NCBI GenBank assembly: GCA_028873795.1 | Contig: JAPPNP010000031.1 | Location: 1 to 64,000, forward strand | From: Chloroflexota bacterium | GTDB taxonomy: Bacteria > Chloroflexota > UBA11872 | Length of the DNA stretch: 64,000 bases | Direction of reading: 5' to 3' | Part shown: in pieces, positions 46,944 through 57,265 of the stretch | Position numbering within the stretch: position 1 is the first letter of the stretch | Layout of the letters: every line of letters starts with the position of its first letter | Position numbers and translations under genes: made by a program | Notes under the pieces: model-generated | Databases searched by the model: none | The model's input: the letters and a program-made list of their open reading frames with translations, nothing else | What the model was told of the DNA's origin: nothing

Positions 46944-48305
46944 CTAGGCCACATCGCCCCGCATCACAATTCGCAGCGTGCGCATCAGAATTCGAAGGTC
47001 AAACAGCAAGGACCAGTTTTCCACGTAGTAGAGGTCGTAGCGCGTGCGCTCATCGATCGACGAGTTTCCGCGCAACCCGTTGACCTGTGCCCAGCCGGTC
47101 ATCCCGGCACGCTCTCGATGGCGAACCATATAGCGAGAGTACTCGCGCTCGAATTGGCGAACGTAGGAGGTCCGCTCGGGCCTTGGCCCAACCAGGCTCA
47201 TGTCCCCTCGAATCACATTGATGAGTTGCGGCAGTTCGTCGATCCAGTAGCGCCGGAGCCAGCGGCCCACGCGAGTGATCCGTGGATCGTTCGAAATCGT
47301 CCAGGTCTGTCCGCTGCTCTCGGCATCGCGGTGCATCGTCCGGAACTTGATGATCGGAAATCGCCGCTGGTCGCGGCCGACGCGCTGCTGCACGTAAAAC
47401 ACCGGCCCAGCGGAGTCCAGGCGGATGGCCAGTGCGACCACCACCATGGGAATCGACAAGACCACCATCCCAAATATAGCGCCCACGAGGTCCAGCGAGC
47501 GCTTGGTGAGCCGGCTGAGTCCTTGCAGCCGCACCTCGTTGACGGCCATGAGCGGCAGCCCGCGAATCCCGCCCGTCGTCACCGGCGACACCATCAACTG
47601 AAAGAGGTCCGGCAGCAGCCACACGTCGGTGAAGGACGCTTCGGTCTGCTCGAGGATTCCCAGCAGCGCGTCGTGCGAGAGCGACGGGATGGCCACCACG
47701 ACGTTGTCGACCTGATGCTCACTGAGCACATCCGCGAGCGAGTCCACGCGACCAAGCACCGGCACTCGGTTGCCGCGGGCTGTCACCGAGGTTGCGAAGT
47801 CGTCCACAAAACCAATGACTTGGAAGCGACGCGTGCGTTCATCGACCAGTCGCGCCAGCACCTCGGTTCCCTCGGTGCCGGCCCCAACGATGATCACGCG
47901 CGTGATACCAATGCCGTAGCGATTGAGCGCCTGGCGCACGACTATCAGGAGCGTTCGTCCCAGGACGATCAACACGGTGCCTACGAGCCACATGTAGGTG
48001 ACCAGCAGGCGCACGAATTCAAGCCGGTCCTGAATCACGAAGAACGTGGCGGCGACCGTTAGCAGCGCGCCCACCGTGACGGCGCCGGTGACTCGCACGA
48101 CCCGGTCCAGCGGTCCTGCCGTCCGATGGCGCGTATAGAGACCGAGGGCCAATCCGGCCAACACACTCGCGGCGATAAACGTGATGTTCACTGGAACGAA
48201 GAAGAGATATCGGTTCGACGCCAGATCAGGCCCCCAGCCCAACCGGAATCGCACGATATAGGCAATGCCGGTGGCTGCAATCAACGCCGCGACATCGAGT
48301 GCCAC
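46944..48305 (-). CDS. Exopolysaccharide/undecaprenyl-phosphate sugar phosphotransferase
   Basis: LDLVGAIFGMVVLSIPMVVVALAIRLDSAGPVFYVQQRVGRDQRRFPIIKFRTM...DELPQLINVIRGDMSLVGPRPE. Confidence 0.9.
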   Translation of the reverse strand: MALDVAALIAATGIAYIVRFRLGWGPDLASNRYLFFVPVNITFIAASVLAGLALGLYTRHRTAGPLDRVVRVTGAVTVGALLTVAATFFVIQDRLEFVRLLVTYMWLVGTVLIVLGRTLLIVVRQALNRYGIGITRVIIVGAGTEGTEVLARLVDERTRRFQVIGFVDDFATSVTARGNRVPVLGRVDSLADVLSEHQVDNVVVAIPSLSHDALLGILEQTEASFTDVWLLPDLFQLMVSPVTTGGIRGLPLMAVNEVRLQGLSRLTKRSLDLVGAIFGMVVLSIPMVVVALAIRLDSAGPVFYVQQRVGRDQRRFPIIKFRTMHRDAESSGQTWTISNDPRITRVGRWLRRYWIDELPQLINVIRGDMSLVGPRPERTSYVRQFEREYSRYMVRHRERAGMTGWAQVNGLRGNSSIDERTRYDLYYVENWSLLFDLRILMRTLRIVMRGDVA

Positions 48306-48354
48306 CGTTCCCGTAATCTCGAGACTCGCCCAATTGCGCCGAAACCAGGTCAGC

Positions 48355-49239
48355 TCATGCCCCCTTGCGACGACCCAGCGTCAACACCCGGAGGGCGACT
48401 TGGCGCGCAACCGCGCCAAGCGCCAGGACCACTACCGCGACCGTGACGACCGCCCGCAGCCACGGGCCGTCATGTCGCCGGTGCTTGCGATAGTAAAGCC
48501 AAATTGCCCGATAGAATTCCACCCGCGCCCGAACGGCGCGCTGCCGCGTGGACTGCCGCTTGAGGTGGCGTACGACCACCGTCGGGACGAAGAGGGTCGT
48601 CCAGCCGGCCTGTCGAATCCGATAGCCCAGGTCGAGGTCTTCGCCGTAGGTGAAGAACTGCGGATCGAAGCCGCCGACACGACGAAGGGCCTCGGCGCGC
48701 ACCAGCATGCACGCGCCGGAAACGGCGTCTACCTCCGCCTCGCGTCCGGTGGACGGGGCGACGTTATAGGGTTGCACGCCGCGCGGCGAGAAGCCGCGCG
48801 GCCAACGCAGCAGGCGCAGGGCCGCGGAGGCAGGCGTGGGAAAGCTGCGGCACGCAGCCGGATCCAGCGAGCCATCGGCCAATTCCAGGCGCGGCCCGAG
48901 AACTCCCACCGCGGGATCCGCGTCGCCGCGTTCCATCAGACGCCGAACGCCGAGCGGCGGTAGTTCCGTATCGGGATTGAGGAACAGCACCCAGCGCCCG
49001 GTGGCCCGAGCGGCGGCGAGGTTGTTGCCCCGGCCAAACCCCAGCTCACGGCTGCCGCGAATCGCCTGCACGTCCGCCCGGGACACGATGTCGTCCCAGG
49101 TGCCGTCGCCAGAGCCGTTGTCCACGACAAAGACTTCGGCCGAGAGCCCGTCAAGCGCGGACGGGATCGTCGCGAGGCATCGCCGCAACAGGTCGGGCAC
49201 GTTGTACGTGACGATGATGATCGAGATGTCCGCGGTCAT
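48355..49239 (-). CDS. Glycosyltransferase family 2
   Basis: SIIIVTYNVPDLLRRCLATIP...VFVVDNGSGDGTWD. Confidence 0.88.
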   Translation of the reverse strand: MTADISIIIVTYNVPDLLRRCLATIPSALDGLSAEVFVVDNGSGDGTWDDIVSRADVQAIRGSRELGFGRGNNLAAARATGRWVLFLNPDTELPPLGVRRLMERGDADPAVGVLGPRLELADGSLDPAACRSFPTPASAALRLLRWPRGFSPRGVQPYNVAPSTGREAEVDAVSGACMLVRAEALRRVGGFDPQFFTYGEDLDLGYRIRQAGWTTLFVPTVVVRHLKRQSTRQRAVRARVEFYRAIWLYYRKHRRHDGPWLRAVVTVAVVVLALGAVARQVALRVLTLGRRKGA

Positions 49240-49243
49240 CGTC

Positions 49244-50170
49244 CTAGCCTCTCAGCCGACGCCAACAACCCGCCGCATATCCCGACATCTTGGCCACGTC
49301 GCCAACCACGCGTACGAGCGGAACGAGCGCCGGGGCGGCCGGTCCGCTTCCGGGCAACCCCCGCGCCCGCTCGATAGGGCGCCGAACGTAGCGATATCCG
49401 AGGAACATCAGGAGCGCGGTGCGAGCCCACGACGGCCGCCGCGCGAGCGCCAGACCAACGGTGTAGGCCGCGAAGCGCGCGGCATGGCGCTTCCCGAGCA
49501 TGCCGGCGCGTCCATCGCCCCAGGCGTAGTGGTAGTACTGCCGGAAGAAGGCCGGCAGGCTCGATCGCGGGCGATTCCGGACATCGGCGCCTGGGGCGTG
49601 GACGAACCAGCCGCCCATGGCCCACACCCGTCGATCGAGCCAGAGGTCCTCGCCGTAGTCGAGCCACTCGGGAAAGCCGCCGACGCGCTCGAACCACTGG
49701 CGTCGCAGCAGCACCGATCCGCCGCTCGGCGGATAGTGCGCCGGATCGATTTCGCTGGCGGATGGAAGACCGACCGCGCCGATTGCCGACTCGACCGTGT
49801 TCCCGGGCGCCGCGAGGATGTATCCGAATGCGCCGGCGGCGCTCGACGCCTGGTCGGCCGCGTCGATCAGCGCACCAAGCCACTCCGGCGACCGCATGAT
49901 CCCGGCGTCGGTGAAGGCAATGAACTCAGCCTGGGTCGCGCGCACCGCAAGATTTCGACCTGCGGAGATGTTTGCGCCGGGGGCGTCGATCACCTGGGCG
50001 CCCGGCATGCCGACGAGGGCTTCTCGCAGTATTTCGGCAGTCCCGTCACTCGATCCACCGTCGACGATGACTAGCTCGTCCGGCGCTCGGAGCTGCGACC
50101 GAAGGCTGTCGACGAGGGCGCCGGCATCCCGAGATTCATTGAGCACGGTCGCGCACACGGCCACCCTCAT
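49244..50170 (-). CDS. Glycosyltransferase family 2
   Basis: MRVAVCATVLNESRDAGALVDSLRSQLRAPDELVIVDGGSSDGT. Confidence 0.87.
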   Translation of the reverse strand: MRVAVCATVLNESRDAGALVDSLRSQLRAPDELVIVDGGSSDGTAEILREALVGMPGAQVIDAPGANISAGRNLAVRATQAEFIAFTDAGIMRSPEWLGALIDAADQASSAAGAFGYILAAPGNTVESAIGAVGLPSASEIDPAHYPPSGGSVLLRRQWFERVGGFPEWLDYGEDLWLDRRVWAMGGWFVHAPGADVRNRPRSSLPAFFRQYYHYAWGDGRAGMLGKRHAARFAAYTVGLALARRPSWARTALLMFLGYRYVRRPIERARGLPGSGPAAPALVPLVRVVGDVAKMSGYAAGCWRRLRG

Positions 50171-51375
50171 TCGCCGCCTCCGTCGCCCTGCCGGCATCTG
50201 AGGCCATGATGCACAGCCAGAAGCTCTTTCCCCACGACCGACGGCGCGTGGTGCGCGAAGACGTAGGCATGCCCTTGGCGCCCCATCTCGTGTCGCCGCG
50301 CATGGTCTTGCAGAAGACTTGAGAGCGCGTCGGCGAAGGACTCAGCCGAGTCCGTCGCCGCAATGCCCCCAAGAGAGGGCGGCAACCCGGCAAGCCCGGC
50401 GGCTCGCACCACCACCGGGCGCGCCTGGGCCAGGGACTGCAGCACCTTCAGTGGCGCCCCCGAACCCACGGGCGCGGGCGAGGTGCTCAGCCAGGCCGCG
50501 CGCTGCTCCGCCCCAAAGTCATCCACCAGCCCGCCCAGGCTGCACCGCGCGGGGACAATCGCGCGCAGGCCGAGGGATCCCGGACCCACCACGCGCAATT
50601 CAGCCTCCGGTACGCGTCGCAGCACCGCCGGCCACACGCTGCCAAAGAGCCATTCGGCGCCAAGAATGTTGGGCCGGTAGTCGAAATTGGCGGCTAACAG
50701 CACGCGCGGTTGGTCGGCTTCCTCGTCGGCGCCCGGTGGGTCCGGTGGAACCGGAACCGGATGGACAATCGCCGAGACGAAGCGATTGCCGAGCGTCGCG
50801 AGAGATTCGGCGTCGGCTTCCGACGAGGCGACCACCGCGTCAGCCGCGCCCACGACCCACCGCTCGACCTCGTACAGAAGCGCCGCCTGCCGACCCGAGT
50901 GCCAGGCGCGCGCCCACCGCGCGAGGTTCGCAAGCTGGCTTTGCAGACGCCATTCCACGTTGTGCGCGTCATAGACGACCGAAGGGCGTACACCCTCACC
51001 TTCGGTGCAGGTCGCCACGTCATGCACGATGTGGGCCAACTGCAAGCCTTCCACCTGTACCACCTCGATGCCGCCCGCGCCGAGGCGCTGCTGCACGGCG
51101 GCGCGAAGCTCGGGCGTGCGGTGTCGAAACACAAGATCCGGCGTGGGCCCCACGGCGGCGTTGGCCAGACGCCGCCACCACGGCGCCCGCCGCAGACGGA
51201 CGGCGGTTGTGCTGCGAGCGTCCGGATGCGGGCGCACCCGCTCACGCGGGCCGGCAAGGGTGAGCACGTCGACGTCGTAGTGTTCGGCCAGCGCCGTGAT
51301 GAAGGCGCTGTTGCGCACCGCCGCCCCGTGCGTCGGCGGCCACGGGACCGAAGGCGTGACGACGAGGACGCTCAC
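50167..51375 (-). CDS. Glycosyltransferase (GT4/GT1-like)
   Basis: VVTPSVPWPPTHGAAVRNSAFITALAEHYDVDVLTL...GSGAPLKVLQSLAQARPVV. Confidence 0.85.
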   Translation of the reverse strand: MSVLVVTPSVPWPPTHGAAVRNSAFITALAEHYDVDVLTLAGPRERVRPHPDARSTTAVRLRRAPWWRRLANAAVGPTPDLVFRHRTPELRAAVQQRLGAGGIEVVQVEGLQLAHIVHDVATCTEGEGVRPSVVYDAHNVEWRLQSQLANLARWARAWHSGRQAALLYEVERWVVGAADAVVASSEADAESLATLGNRFVSAIVHPVPVPPDPPGADEEADQPRVLLAANFDYRPNILGAEWLFGSVWPAVLRRVPEAELRVVGPGSLGLRAIVPARCSLGGLVDDFGAEQRAAWLSTSPAPVGSGAPLKVLQSLAQARPVVVRAAGLAGLPPSLGGIAATDSAESFADALSSLLQDHARRHEMGRQGHAYVFAHHAPSVVGKELLAVHHGLRCRQGDGGGE

Positions 51376-52433
51376 GCGAGGCGGTCGTAGACCGACAGGG
51401 TGGCCGCGGCGGCGCGCGCCCAGGAAAACTCGGCGGCTCGCGCACGACCGGCCGAACGGAGTCGCGCGGCAAGCGCCGGATCTTCCCCAACCGCGTCAAT
51501 CGCGTCCGTCAGCGCCTCGGCATCTCTGGGATCGACGAACAGCGCCGCGTCGGCCGCCACCTCCCGCAGCGCGCCAATGTCGGAAACCACGCATGGCGCT
51601 CCGGCTCGCATCGCCTCGAGCACCGGCAACCCAAATCCTTCGTCAAGCGATGGCTGCAGCATGAGGCTCGCATGGCGTAGCAGCCGCCCCAGCATGGCGT
51701 CCGTCACGGAGCCGATGAACCGCACGCGTGCCTGGGGATCCAGCGTCCGCACGGTTCGCACAATCTCCACGCCTCGATACCCAAGCGCGCCCGCGACCAG
51801 CAGGGGCATCCGGCGCGCGGCCGTGGACCGCACCCACGCTCGCGCAGCGTGGACGTGATTCTTGCGTGGTTGCAGGGTGCCAACCATGAGGGCGTATTCG
51901 CCCTGTATTGGCGTGGAGTCCGCCTCCACATCCAGCGAGGCCGAGGGCGCCTCATGAATCACGCTGATCCGGTCGCCGGGCACGAGCTCCCGCTCCACGA
52001 GTTGATCGCGGACGTGGGCGGACACGGTAATCACCTGTGTCGCCCGCGACAGCCGCCGGCTGGCGGCGCGGTAGAAATCGAGGCCGCGCGGCTCGTATGC
52101 CGACGGGTGCGTCAGGAACGACACGTCGTGCACCGTCACCACGCTTGGCACGCGCACGCCCGGCGGCAGGGCATGGTCGGGAAAGTGCGCCGCCCCAAAG
52201 GGTCGCAGTCCCCATCCCAACGTGACCCGCTCCAAGCGATGTCGTGCCGGGGCCGGCGCGGGTCGGACCGCCAGCGCCGCGCCGCCGTGCCGCCGGTCGC
52301 GCGGATCGAGGAGGAGGGTGACGTCGTGCCTGGGATCGCCCAAGTCGGCGATGGCCTGCTGGAGTTCCCAGATATAGCGGCCGATGCCGGCGCGGTCGCG
52401 ATGCAGCATCCGGCCGTCGAGAGCAACGCGCAC
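51372..52433 (-). CDS. Glycosyltransferase family 4
   Basis: VRVALDGRMLHRDRAGIGRYIWELQQ...LMVGTLQPRKNH...SLDEGFGLPVLEAMRAGAPCVVSD; GTG start inferred. Confidence 0.87.
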   Translation of the reverse strand: MRVALDGRMLHRDRAGIGRYIWELQQAIADLGDPRHDVTLLLDPRDRRHGGAALAVRPAPAPARHRLERVTLGWGLRPFGAAHFPDHALPPGVRVPSVVTVHDVSFLTHPSAYEPRGLDFYRAASRRLSRATQVITVSAHVRDQLVERELVPGDRISVIHEAPSASLDVEADSTPIQGEYALMVGTLQPRKNHVHAARAWVRSTAARRMPLLVAGALGYRGVEIVRTVRTLDPQARVRFIGSVTDAMLGRLLRHASLMLQPSLDEGFGLPVLEAMRAGAPCVVSDIGALREVAADAALFVDPRDAEALTDAIDAVGEDPALAARLRSAGRARAAEFSWARAAAATLSVYDRLA

Positions 52434-52434
52434 G

Positions 52435-53805
52435 TCAGGCGCTGCGCCGAACGACCACCAGCGTGGCGCCCAGCAGAGCGCCGCCCAGCACGGCCAGGTG
52501 CTGGAAGCTCGCCACGTGGTGGTCGACCATGGAGGTCGCCAGCAGCGCCGCCAGTCCCGCCACGCAGGCGCGCGCCAGCGGGTCGCGGACGATGGACCGA
52601 GCCGCCCGCAGCACCGTTGCCACAACGACGCCCAATGCGGTCGCGGCCGCCAGCACGCCGGCACGCTCGGCGATCCACAGCCACGTGTTCGAGACGCCGA
52701 CGAACATGTCCACGTCGGGCGATGCGCCATAGCCGACGCCAAACCAGGGATAGCGCCCAATCACACGGACCGCCTCCCGCAGTTCGCCCAAACGCAGGGC
52801 GTCGGACAGGTCGCGCTGCACGACCGCCGCACGAATCGAATCCCCCAGGCCGCCCGGCCATGGAACGACCAGCCCAAGAACGCCGGCCACCGCGAGCCCG
52901 GCGCCCAAACGCGGGCGCGTGCTTGCCACGACGACGAGGGCCGCGGCCGCGGCGCCGACCCATGCGCCCCGCGACAGCGAGAGCATGAGCGCCGCCACGA
53001 TCAGACCAACGGCGGTCGCCTGCAGCGCAAACCGACGCGCGGATCCGGTGGAACCCACCATCGCGAACGGCAGCACCATCGCCAGCGTGACGCCCAGGAC
53101 GTTTGGGTCGACGAGCAGCCCCGTCGCGCGCGGCGTGACCTCGTCGGGCAGGAACCGCTGAATGTCGGCTGCGGGATAGCCGGCCGGGGACATCGCCGCG
53201 AGAAACCGGATGCCGGCGTCACCCGCCAGGTGCAATCCCACAGCGAGCGCGGCCTGGAGCGCCCCGGCGCCGACGATCACGAGTTGCCCATGGCGGGCGA
53301 TTGCCGACCGCGGCAGCCACATCACGACCAGGAGCGGGACCGCCGCGGCCATCGCCAGCTTCAGGCCCGTCTGCAGGGCTTCGACATCCCGGCTCACGGG
53401 CCAGGCGATCCCCGTGGCCAGGAGAATGAGCAGCAGGTAGACGCCCTGGACGATCAGGATGCGGTCCCGGAAAAGGGCGTGGCTCCGCCTGACAACGGCC
53501 ACCGCCGAAGCGCCGATGAGGAGGGCCAAAAGCAGCGCAATGACGGGCGGCTGGGCGCCGACGCGCACCGGCACGATCAGAAACGGCGCCAGAATGGCGA
53601 GAGCGATCAGGCCACCCAGCCCGAGTGCGGGCCGCCGAGCCGCCGCGAGGGCGCCGACGACAAGAACACCGCCGGCAATCGCGGCAGCCGGTTGCATGCG
53701 CGCGGCCATCCACCCGGCAAGTCCGGCGGCAAGCGCAACTGCCGCGGCCCACGCCCAGGTCGCCGACGCCCGTCGGGAAACCGTGGCTAGTCCAGCAGCG
53801 ACCAA
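52435..53805 (-). CDS. O-antigen ligase/polymerase-like polytopic membrane protein
   Basis: Many hydrophobic segments; large loop with LREAVRVIGRYPWFGVGYGASPD...NTWLWIAERAGVL; start uncertain. Confidence 0.75.
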   Translation of the reverse strand: MVAAGLATVSRRASATWAWAAAVALAAGLAGWMAARMQPAAAIAGGVLVVGALAAARRPALGLGGLIALAILAPFLIVPVRVGAQPPVIALLLALLIGASAVAVVRRSHALFRDRILIVQGVYLLLILLATGIAWPVSRDVEALQTGLKLAMAAAVPLLVVMWLPRSAIARHGQLVIVGAGALQAALAVGLHLAGDAGIRFLAAMSPAGYPAADIQRFLPDEVTPRATGLLVDPNVLGVTLAMVLPFAMVGSTGSARRFALQATAVGLIVAALMLSLSRGAWVGAAAAALVVVASTRPRLGAGLAVAGVLGLVVPWPGGLGDSIRAAVVQRDLSDALRLGELREAVRVIGRYPWFGVGYGASPDVDMFVGVSNTWLWIAERAGVLAAATALGVVVATVLRAARSIVRDPLARACVAGLAALLATSMVDHHVASFQHLAVLGGALLGATLVVVRRSA

Positions 53806-54734
53806 ATGTATGCCTCGTTGACCGTGCGCTTTCGCTGGCGGCGTCGACGTTTGCGCAACGCTCGGCTCAACTGCGGAATCGCCGCCAACTGGCCATTCAG
53901 CGTCGCGCGTGCGGCGCGTCCCTGGAAATTGCGCAGCGCATCCAGCGCGATTTGCCCCTGGGCCCGCAGCATGACCCACCAGCGACGACGCACCACGTAT
54001 CCCGGAACGTTCATCACGGCGACCAGCGGTCGGTTTCGCCCCACCAGAAAGCTCTCGAACTCGCTGGTGGCGCTGGCGCCGCGGCGATGCCGCACGCGGG
54101 CCGTCGGGACGTAGCGACACCGATGCCCGGCGAGCTGCGCCCGCCAGCTCAGGTCCACGTCTTCGCAATACATCATCAGGTCTTCATCCAGCGCGCCCAC
54201 CGCATCGAACAACGACTTCCGGTAGCCCGCGGCGGCGGCACAGGCGCCAAAGACCTCCCGCGGTTCATCGAATTCGGCGCCGTCCCGCTGCCACACGCCG
54301 CGATTTCCGGGCAACCCGCTGGCGGTGAAGAAGTCGCCGGCGGCGTGCAGTCGGTCCGGCGTCGCGTAGAGCAGAATTCGCGAGGCCAGCATGCTGGCTT
54401 CCGGATGCTCATCGAAGGCTCGATCCAGCTCGGCGAGCCACTCGGGCTCGGGCACGGCGTCATTGTTGAGAAACGCGATGCGTTCACCGTGCGCTACGGC
54501 CAGTCCCTGGTTGATCGCGTGTGCCAGCCCGCGGCGCTGAGCGAGCTCGACGGCGACCACATCAGGTTTGTTCTGGCGCAGCCACAGCCGCGTGTCGTCG
54601 TCGGACGCGTCGTCAACCACGATGGTTTCGAAATCCTGGAGTGTTTGCCCGCTCAGCCCGTCCAGCGCCTCGGCCAGAAGGTGGCGTCCGTTCCACGTCG
54701 GAATAACGACGCTCCAGCGCGGCGCCTCAGCCAC
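53787..54734 (-). CDS. Glycosyltransferase family 2
   Basis: WSVVIPTWNGRHLLAEALDGLSGQTLQDFETIVVDDASDDDT; GTG start inferred. Confidence 0.87.
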   Translation of the reverse strand: MAEAPRWSVVIPTWNGRHLLAEALDGLSGQTLQDFETIVVDDASDDDTRLWLRQNKPDVVAVELAQRRGLAHAINQGLAVAHGERIAFLNNDAVPEPEWLAELDRAFDEHPEASMLASRILLYATPDRLHAAGDFFTASGLPGNRGVWQRDGAEFDEPREVFGACAAAAGYRKSLFDAVGALDEDLMMYCEDVDLSWRAQLAGHRCRYVPTARVRHRRGASATSEFESFLVGRNRPLVAVMNVPGYVVRRRWWVMLRAQGQIALDALRNFQGRAARATLNGQLAAIPQLSRALRKRRRRQRKRTVNEAYIWSLLD

Positions 54735-55590
54735 GATCCGCCACCCACCGCCGCACGAACTCCTCGAGGGCATCGTGCCAAGGCCTGAGCGTGATCCCGA
54801 CGGCCCGCGCCATCTCGTTGGCCAGCTCGCTATTCGCCGGAATCGGCGCCTCGCGCGGGAATTCCTCCGCCGAGATCTCTTCGACGGCCACGTCCTCGCG
54901 TCCGGCGGCGCGCAGCACCGCGGTCGCCCAGCCGTACCAGCTGGACGCCCCCTCATTCACGAGGTGGTGCACGCCGTAAGCCCGTGTGTCGATCAGGCGC
55001 AGGATGGCCGCCGCCAGATCGCCCGCGAAGGTCGGGTTGGCAACCTGGTCGCCCACGTAGCGCAGCTCCCTGGCGTCGTCCGCCAGCTCGAGGAGGCGAG
55101 CCACGAATCCCCGATTCCACCGGCTGTAAACCCAGCCTGAGCGCACAACATAGAGGCGATCCAGGGCCTGTCGGGCGGCCCGTTCGCCACCAAGCTTGCT
55201 CACGCCGTAGGCGTTGATTGGACCGGGCTCGTCGTATTCGCGGTATGGCCCCAGCTTGTCGCCGGTGAAGACGTAGCTGGTGCTCAGGTACACCATTTCG
55301 GCACCGGCGCGGGCGACCGCGCGCGCCACGTTCCAGGCGCCCACGACATTGACCCGCTGGGCGGCGCCCCGGTCTCGCTCGCAGGCCTCGGGATCGGTCA
55401 TGGCCGCGGCATGAATCACGACCGTGGGCTTGATCTCGGCCAGCGCGCGATCCATGGCCGCGCCGCTGGTGACGTCGAGGGCGCTGCGCCCCAAGGCCCA
55501 CACGTTGGCCTCGTCGAGCCGGTGCGCCAGCTCGATGCCAATCTGGCCGCTCCCGCCCGTGATGAGGATGCGCGGCGAACCGCTAGCCAT
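54727..55590 (-). CDS. rfbD: dTDP-4-dehydrorhamnose reductase-like SDR
   Basis: RILITGGSGQIGIELAHRL...VVIHAAAMTDPEACE...YLSTSYVFTGDK...NAYGVSKLGGER. Confidence 0.82.
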   Translation of the reverse strand: MASGSPRILITGGSGQIGIELAHRLDEANVWALGRSALDVTSGAAMDRALAEIKPTVVIHAAAMTDPEACERDRGAAQRVNVVGAWNVARAVARAGAEMVYLSTSYVFTGDKLGPYREYDEPGPINAYGVSKLGGERAARQALDRLYVVRSGWVYSRWNRGFVARLLELADDARELRYVGDQVANPTFAGDLAAAILRLIDTRAYGVHHLVNEGASSWYGWATAVLRAAGREDVAVEEISAEEFPREAPIPANSELANEMARAVGITLRPWHDALEEFVRRWVADRG

Positions 55591-55795
55591 CGAACTCGGG
55601 ATCGTCACTCCGGCTGAACGTGAGGGCCACGCTGAGTCCCGCAATGGCAACCGCGACGGCGCTCAGACCGAGGTATTGCCAGGCGTCGAGTTCGCGACCC
55701 AGCGACACGATGAGCACCAGGGCGACAAAGACAGCGGAGAGGACAACCCACGCCGCAAGACGCGGGCGCCGCGACAACTGGCTGGGGAGCTTCAT
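55583..55795 (-). CDS. Small two-TM membrane protein
   Basis: AAWVVLSAVFVALVLIVSLGRELDAWQYLGLSAVAVAIAGLSVALTF; end overlaps the rfbD start. Confidence 0.55.
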   Translation of the reverse strand: MKLPSQLSRRPRLAAWVVLSAVFVALVLIVSLGRELDAWQYLGLSAVAVAIAGLSVALTFSRSDDPEFDG

Positions 55796-55897
55796 GGGCT
55801 GATCTCGGCAATCATCACGGGCTGACCACCCTGTCAGCGTATGATGCAGGATGAGTTGGGGCGACGGTTTGTCGCAACATTCTCTCCCAGGTCATCT

Positions 55898-57232
55898 ATG
55901 CCTTCCACCACGACCGGCCATCGGTTCTTCGTCTGGACGATCGGTTGCCAGATGAACAAAGCGGACGGCGAGCGGATGTCGCGCGACCTGATGAGCGCCG
56001 GGCATGTCCCCGTCGAGAACCTCGCGGACGCCACTGCCGTGGTCGTGAACGGCTGTGCGGTGCGCGAGAATGCCGACCGAAAGGTCTGGGGAATGCTGGG
56101 ATTGCTTCAGGGCGCCAAGAAGCGGCGTCCGGAGCTGCTGGTGGGGCTCACCGGATGCACGGTGCACGCCGATCGAACCGAGCTCGAGCCGCATCTGCGG
56201 CCCGTCGACGTGCTGTTCGACTCGCTGAATATAGAGCCGATGCTCGCGCGCATGGCGCGGCAGATTCCCGGCACGGATGCGTACGAAGACGTCGAGGCCG
56301 CGCCGCTCCCCGGCGAAGGGTCGGTTTCGCGTTATGTCAACATCATCTACGGCTGCGACAAGCACTGCACCTACTGCATCGTGCCGTTTCGACGCGGCGC
56401 CCAGCGCAGTCGTCCGTTGGATGAGATCGTCGCCGAGGCGCGGCAGTTCGTCGACGAGGGGGCTCGCGAGATCGTCCTCGTCGGTCAGATCGTCAATGCC
56501 TATGGGTTCGACCTCGATGGCCATCGCCTGCCCGATGCCCTGGCGGCGGTCGACGCCCTTCCCGGCGTTGAGCGGGTGCGATTCGTCACCGCCCATCCGC
56601 AGTTCATGACCGAGCCGCTGGCTTTGGCCATGCGCGATCTGCCCAGCGTCTGCGAGGAGATCAACTTGCCGGTGCAGGCCGGCGACGACACCGTGCTGCG
56701 CCGCATGGCGCGCGGCTACAGCGTGGCGCACTACCGCGACATGATCGATATGTTGCGGTCGATCGTGCCCGGAGTCGCCGTGACCACCGACGTCATCGTC
56801 GGCTTTTGCGGGGAGACCGAGGCTGAGTTTGCGAACTCGCGCGACCTCGTTGCCGATTTGAGGTTCGACCAGGTCCATGTCGCGGCATTCAGCCCGCGCA
56901 AGGGGACGGCGGCCGACCAATGGGTCGACGATGTGTCCCAAGACGAAAAGCTGCGGCGCCTGCACGAAATCGAACGCGTGCAAACGCCGATTGCACGGGA
57001 GATCAACAGCGCCCTGGTCGGGTCGGTTGAGGACGTGCTGCTGGAATCGCTGGAGAGCGGCAAGGCGCCGGGACGCCCGCCCACCTGGCGCGGCCGAACC
57101 CGCTCGAACAAGCTGGTGTTCACCCCCGACCACGCGGATTTGGCGGCAGGCGAAACCGTGCCCATCCAGGTGACGGATGCGACTCCTTGGTCGCTCCGGG
57201 GTGTCGCGCAGCCGGCCGCGGTGCCCGTCTAG
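55898..57232 (+). CDS. miaB: tRNA-2-methylthio-N6-dimethylallyladenosine synthase
   Basis: WTIGCQMNKADGERM, radical-SAM CDKHCTYCIVPFRRGAQRSR. Confidence 0.93.
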   Translation: MPSTTTGHRFFVWTIGCQMNKADGERMSRDLMSAGHVPVENLADATAVVVNGCAVRENADRKVWGMLGLLQGAKKRRPELLVGLTGCTVHADRTELEPHLRPVDVLFDSLNIEPMLARMARQIPGTDAYEDVEAAPLPGEGSVSRYVNIIYGCDKHCTYCIVPFRRGAQRSRPLDEIVAEARQFVDEGAREIVLVGQIVNAYGFDLDGHRLPDALAAVDALPGVERVRFVTAHPQFMTEPLALAMRDLPSVCEEINLPVQAGDDTVLRRMARGYSVAHYRDMIDMLRSIVPGVAVTTDVIVGFCGETEAEFANSRDLVADLRFDQVHVAAFSPRKGTAADQWVDDVSQDEKLRRLHEIERVQTPIAREINSALVGSVEDVLLESLESGKAPGRPPTWRGRTRSNKLVFTPDHADLAAGETVPIQVTDATPWSLRGVAQPAAVPV

Positions 57233-57265
57233 GGGCCGGTGGGCGCTCCGGCCGGGCGTCACGCC

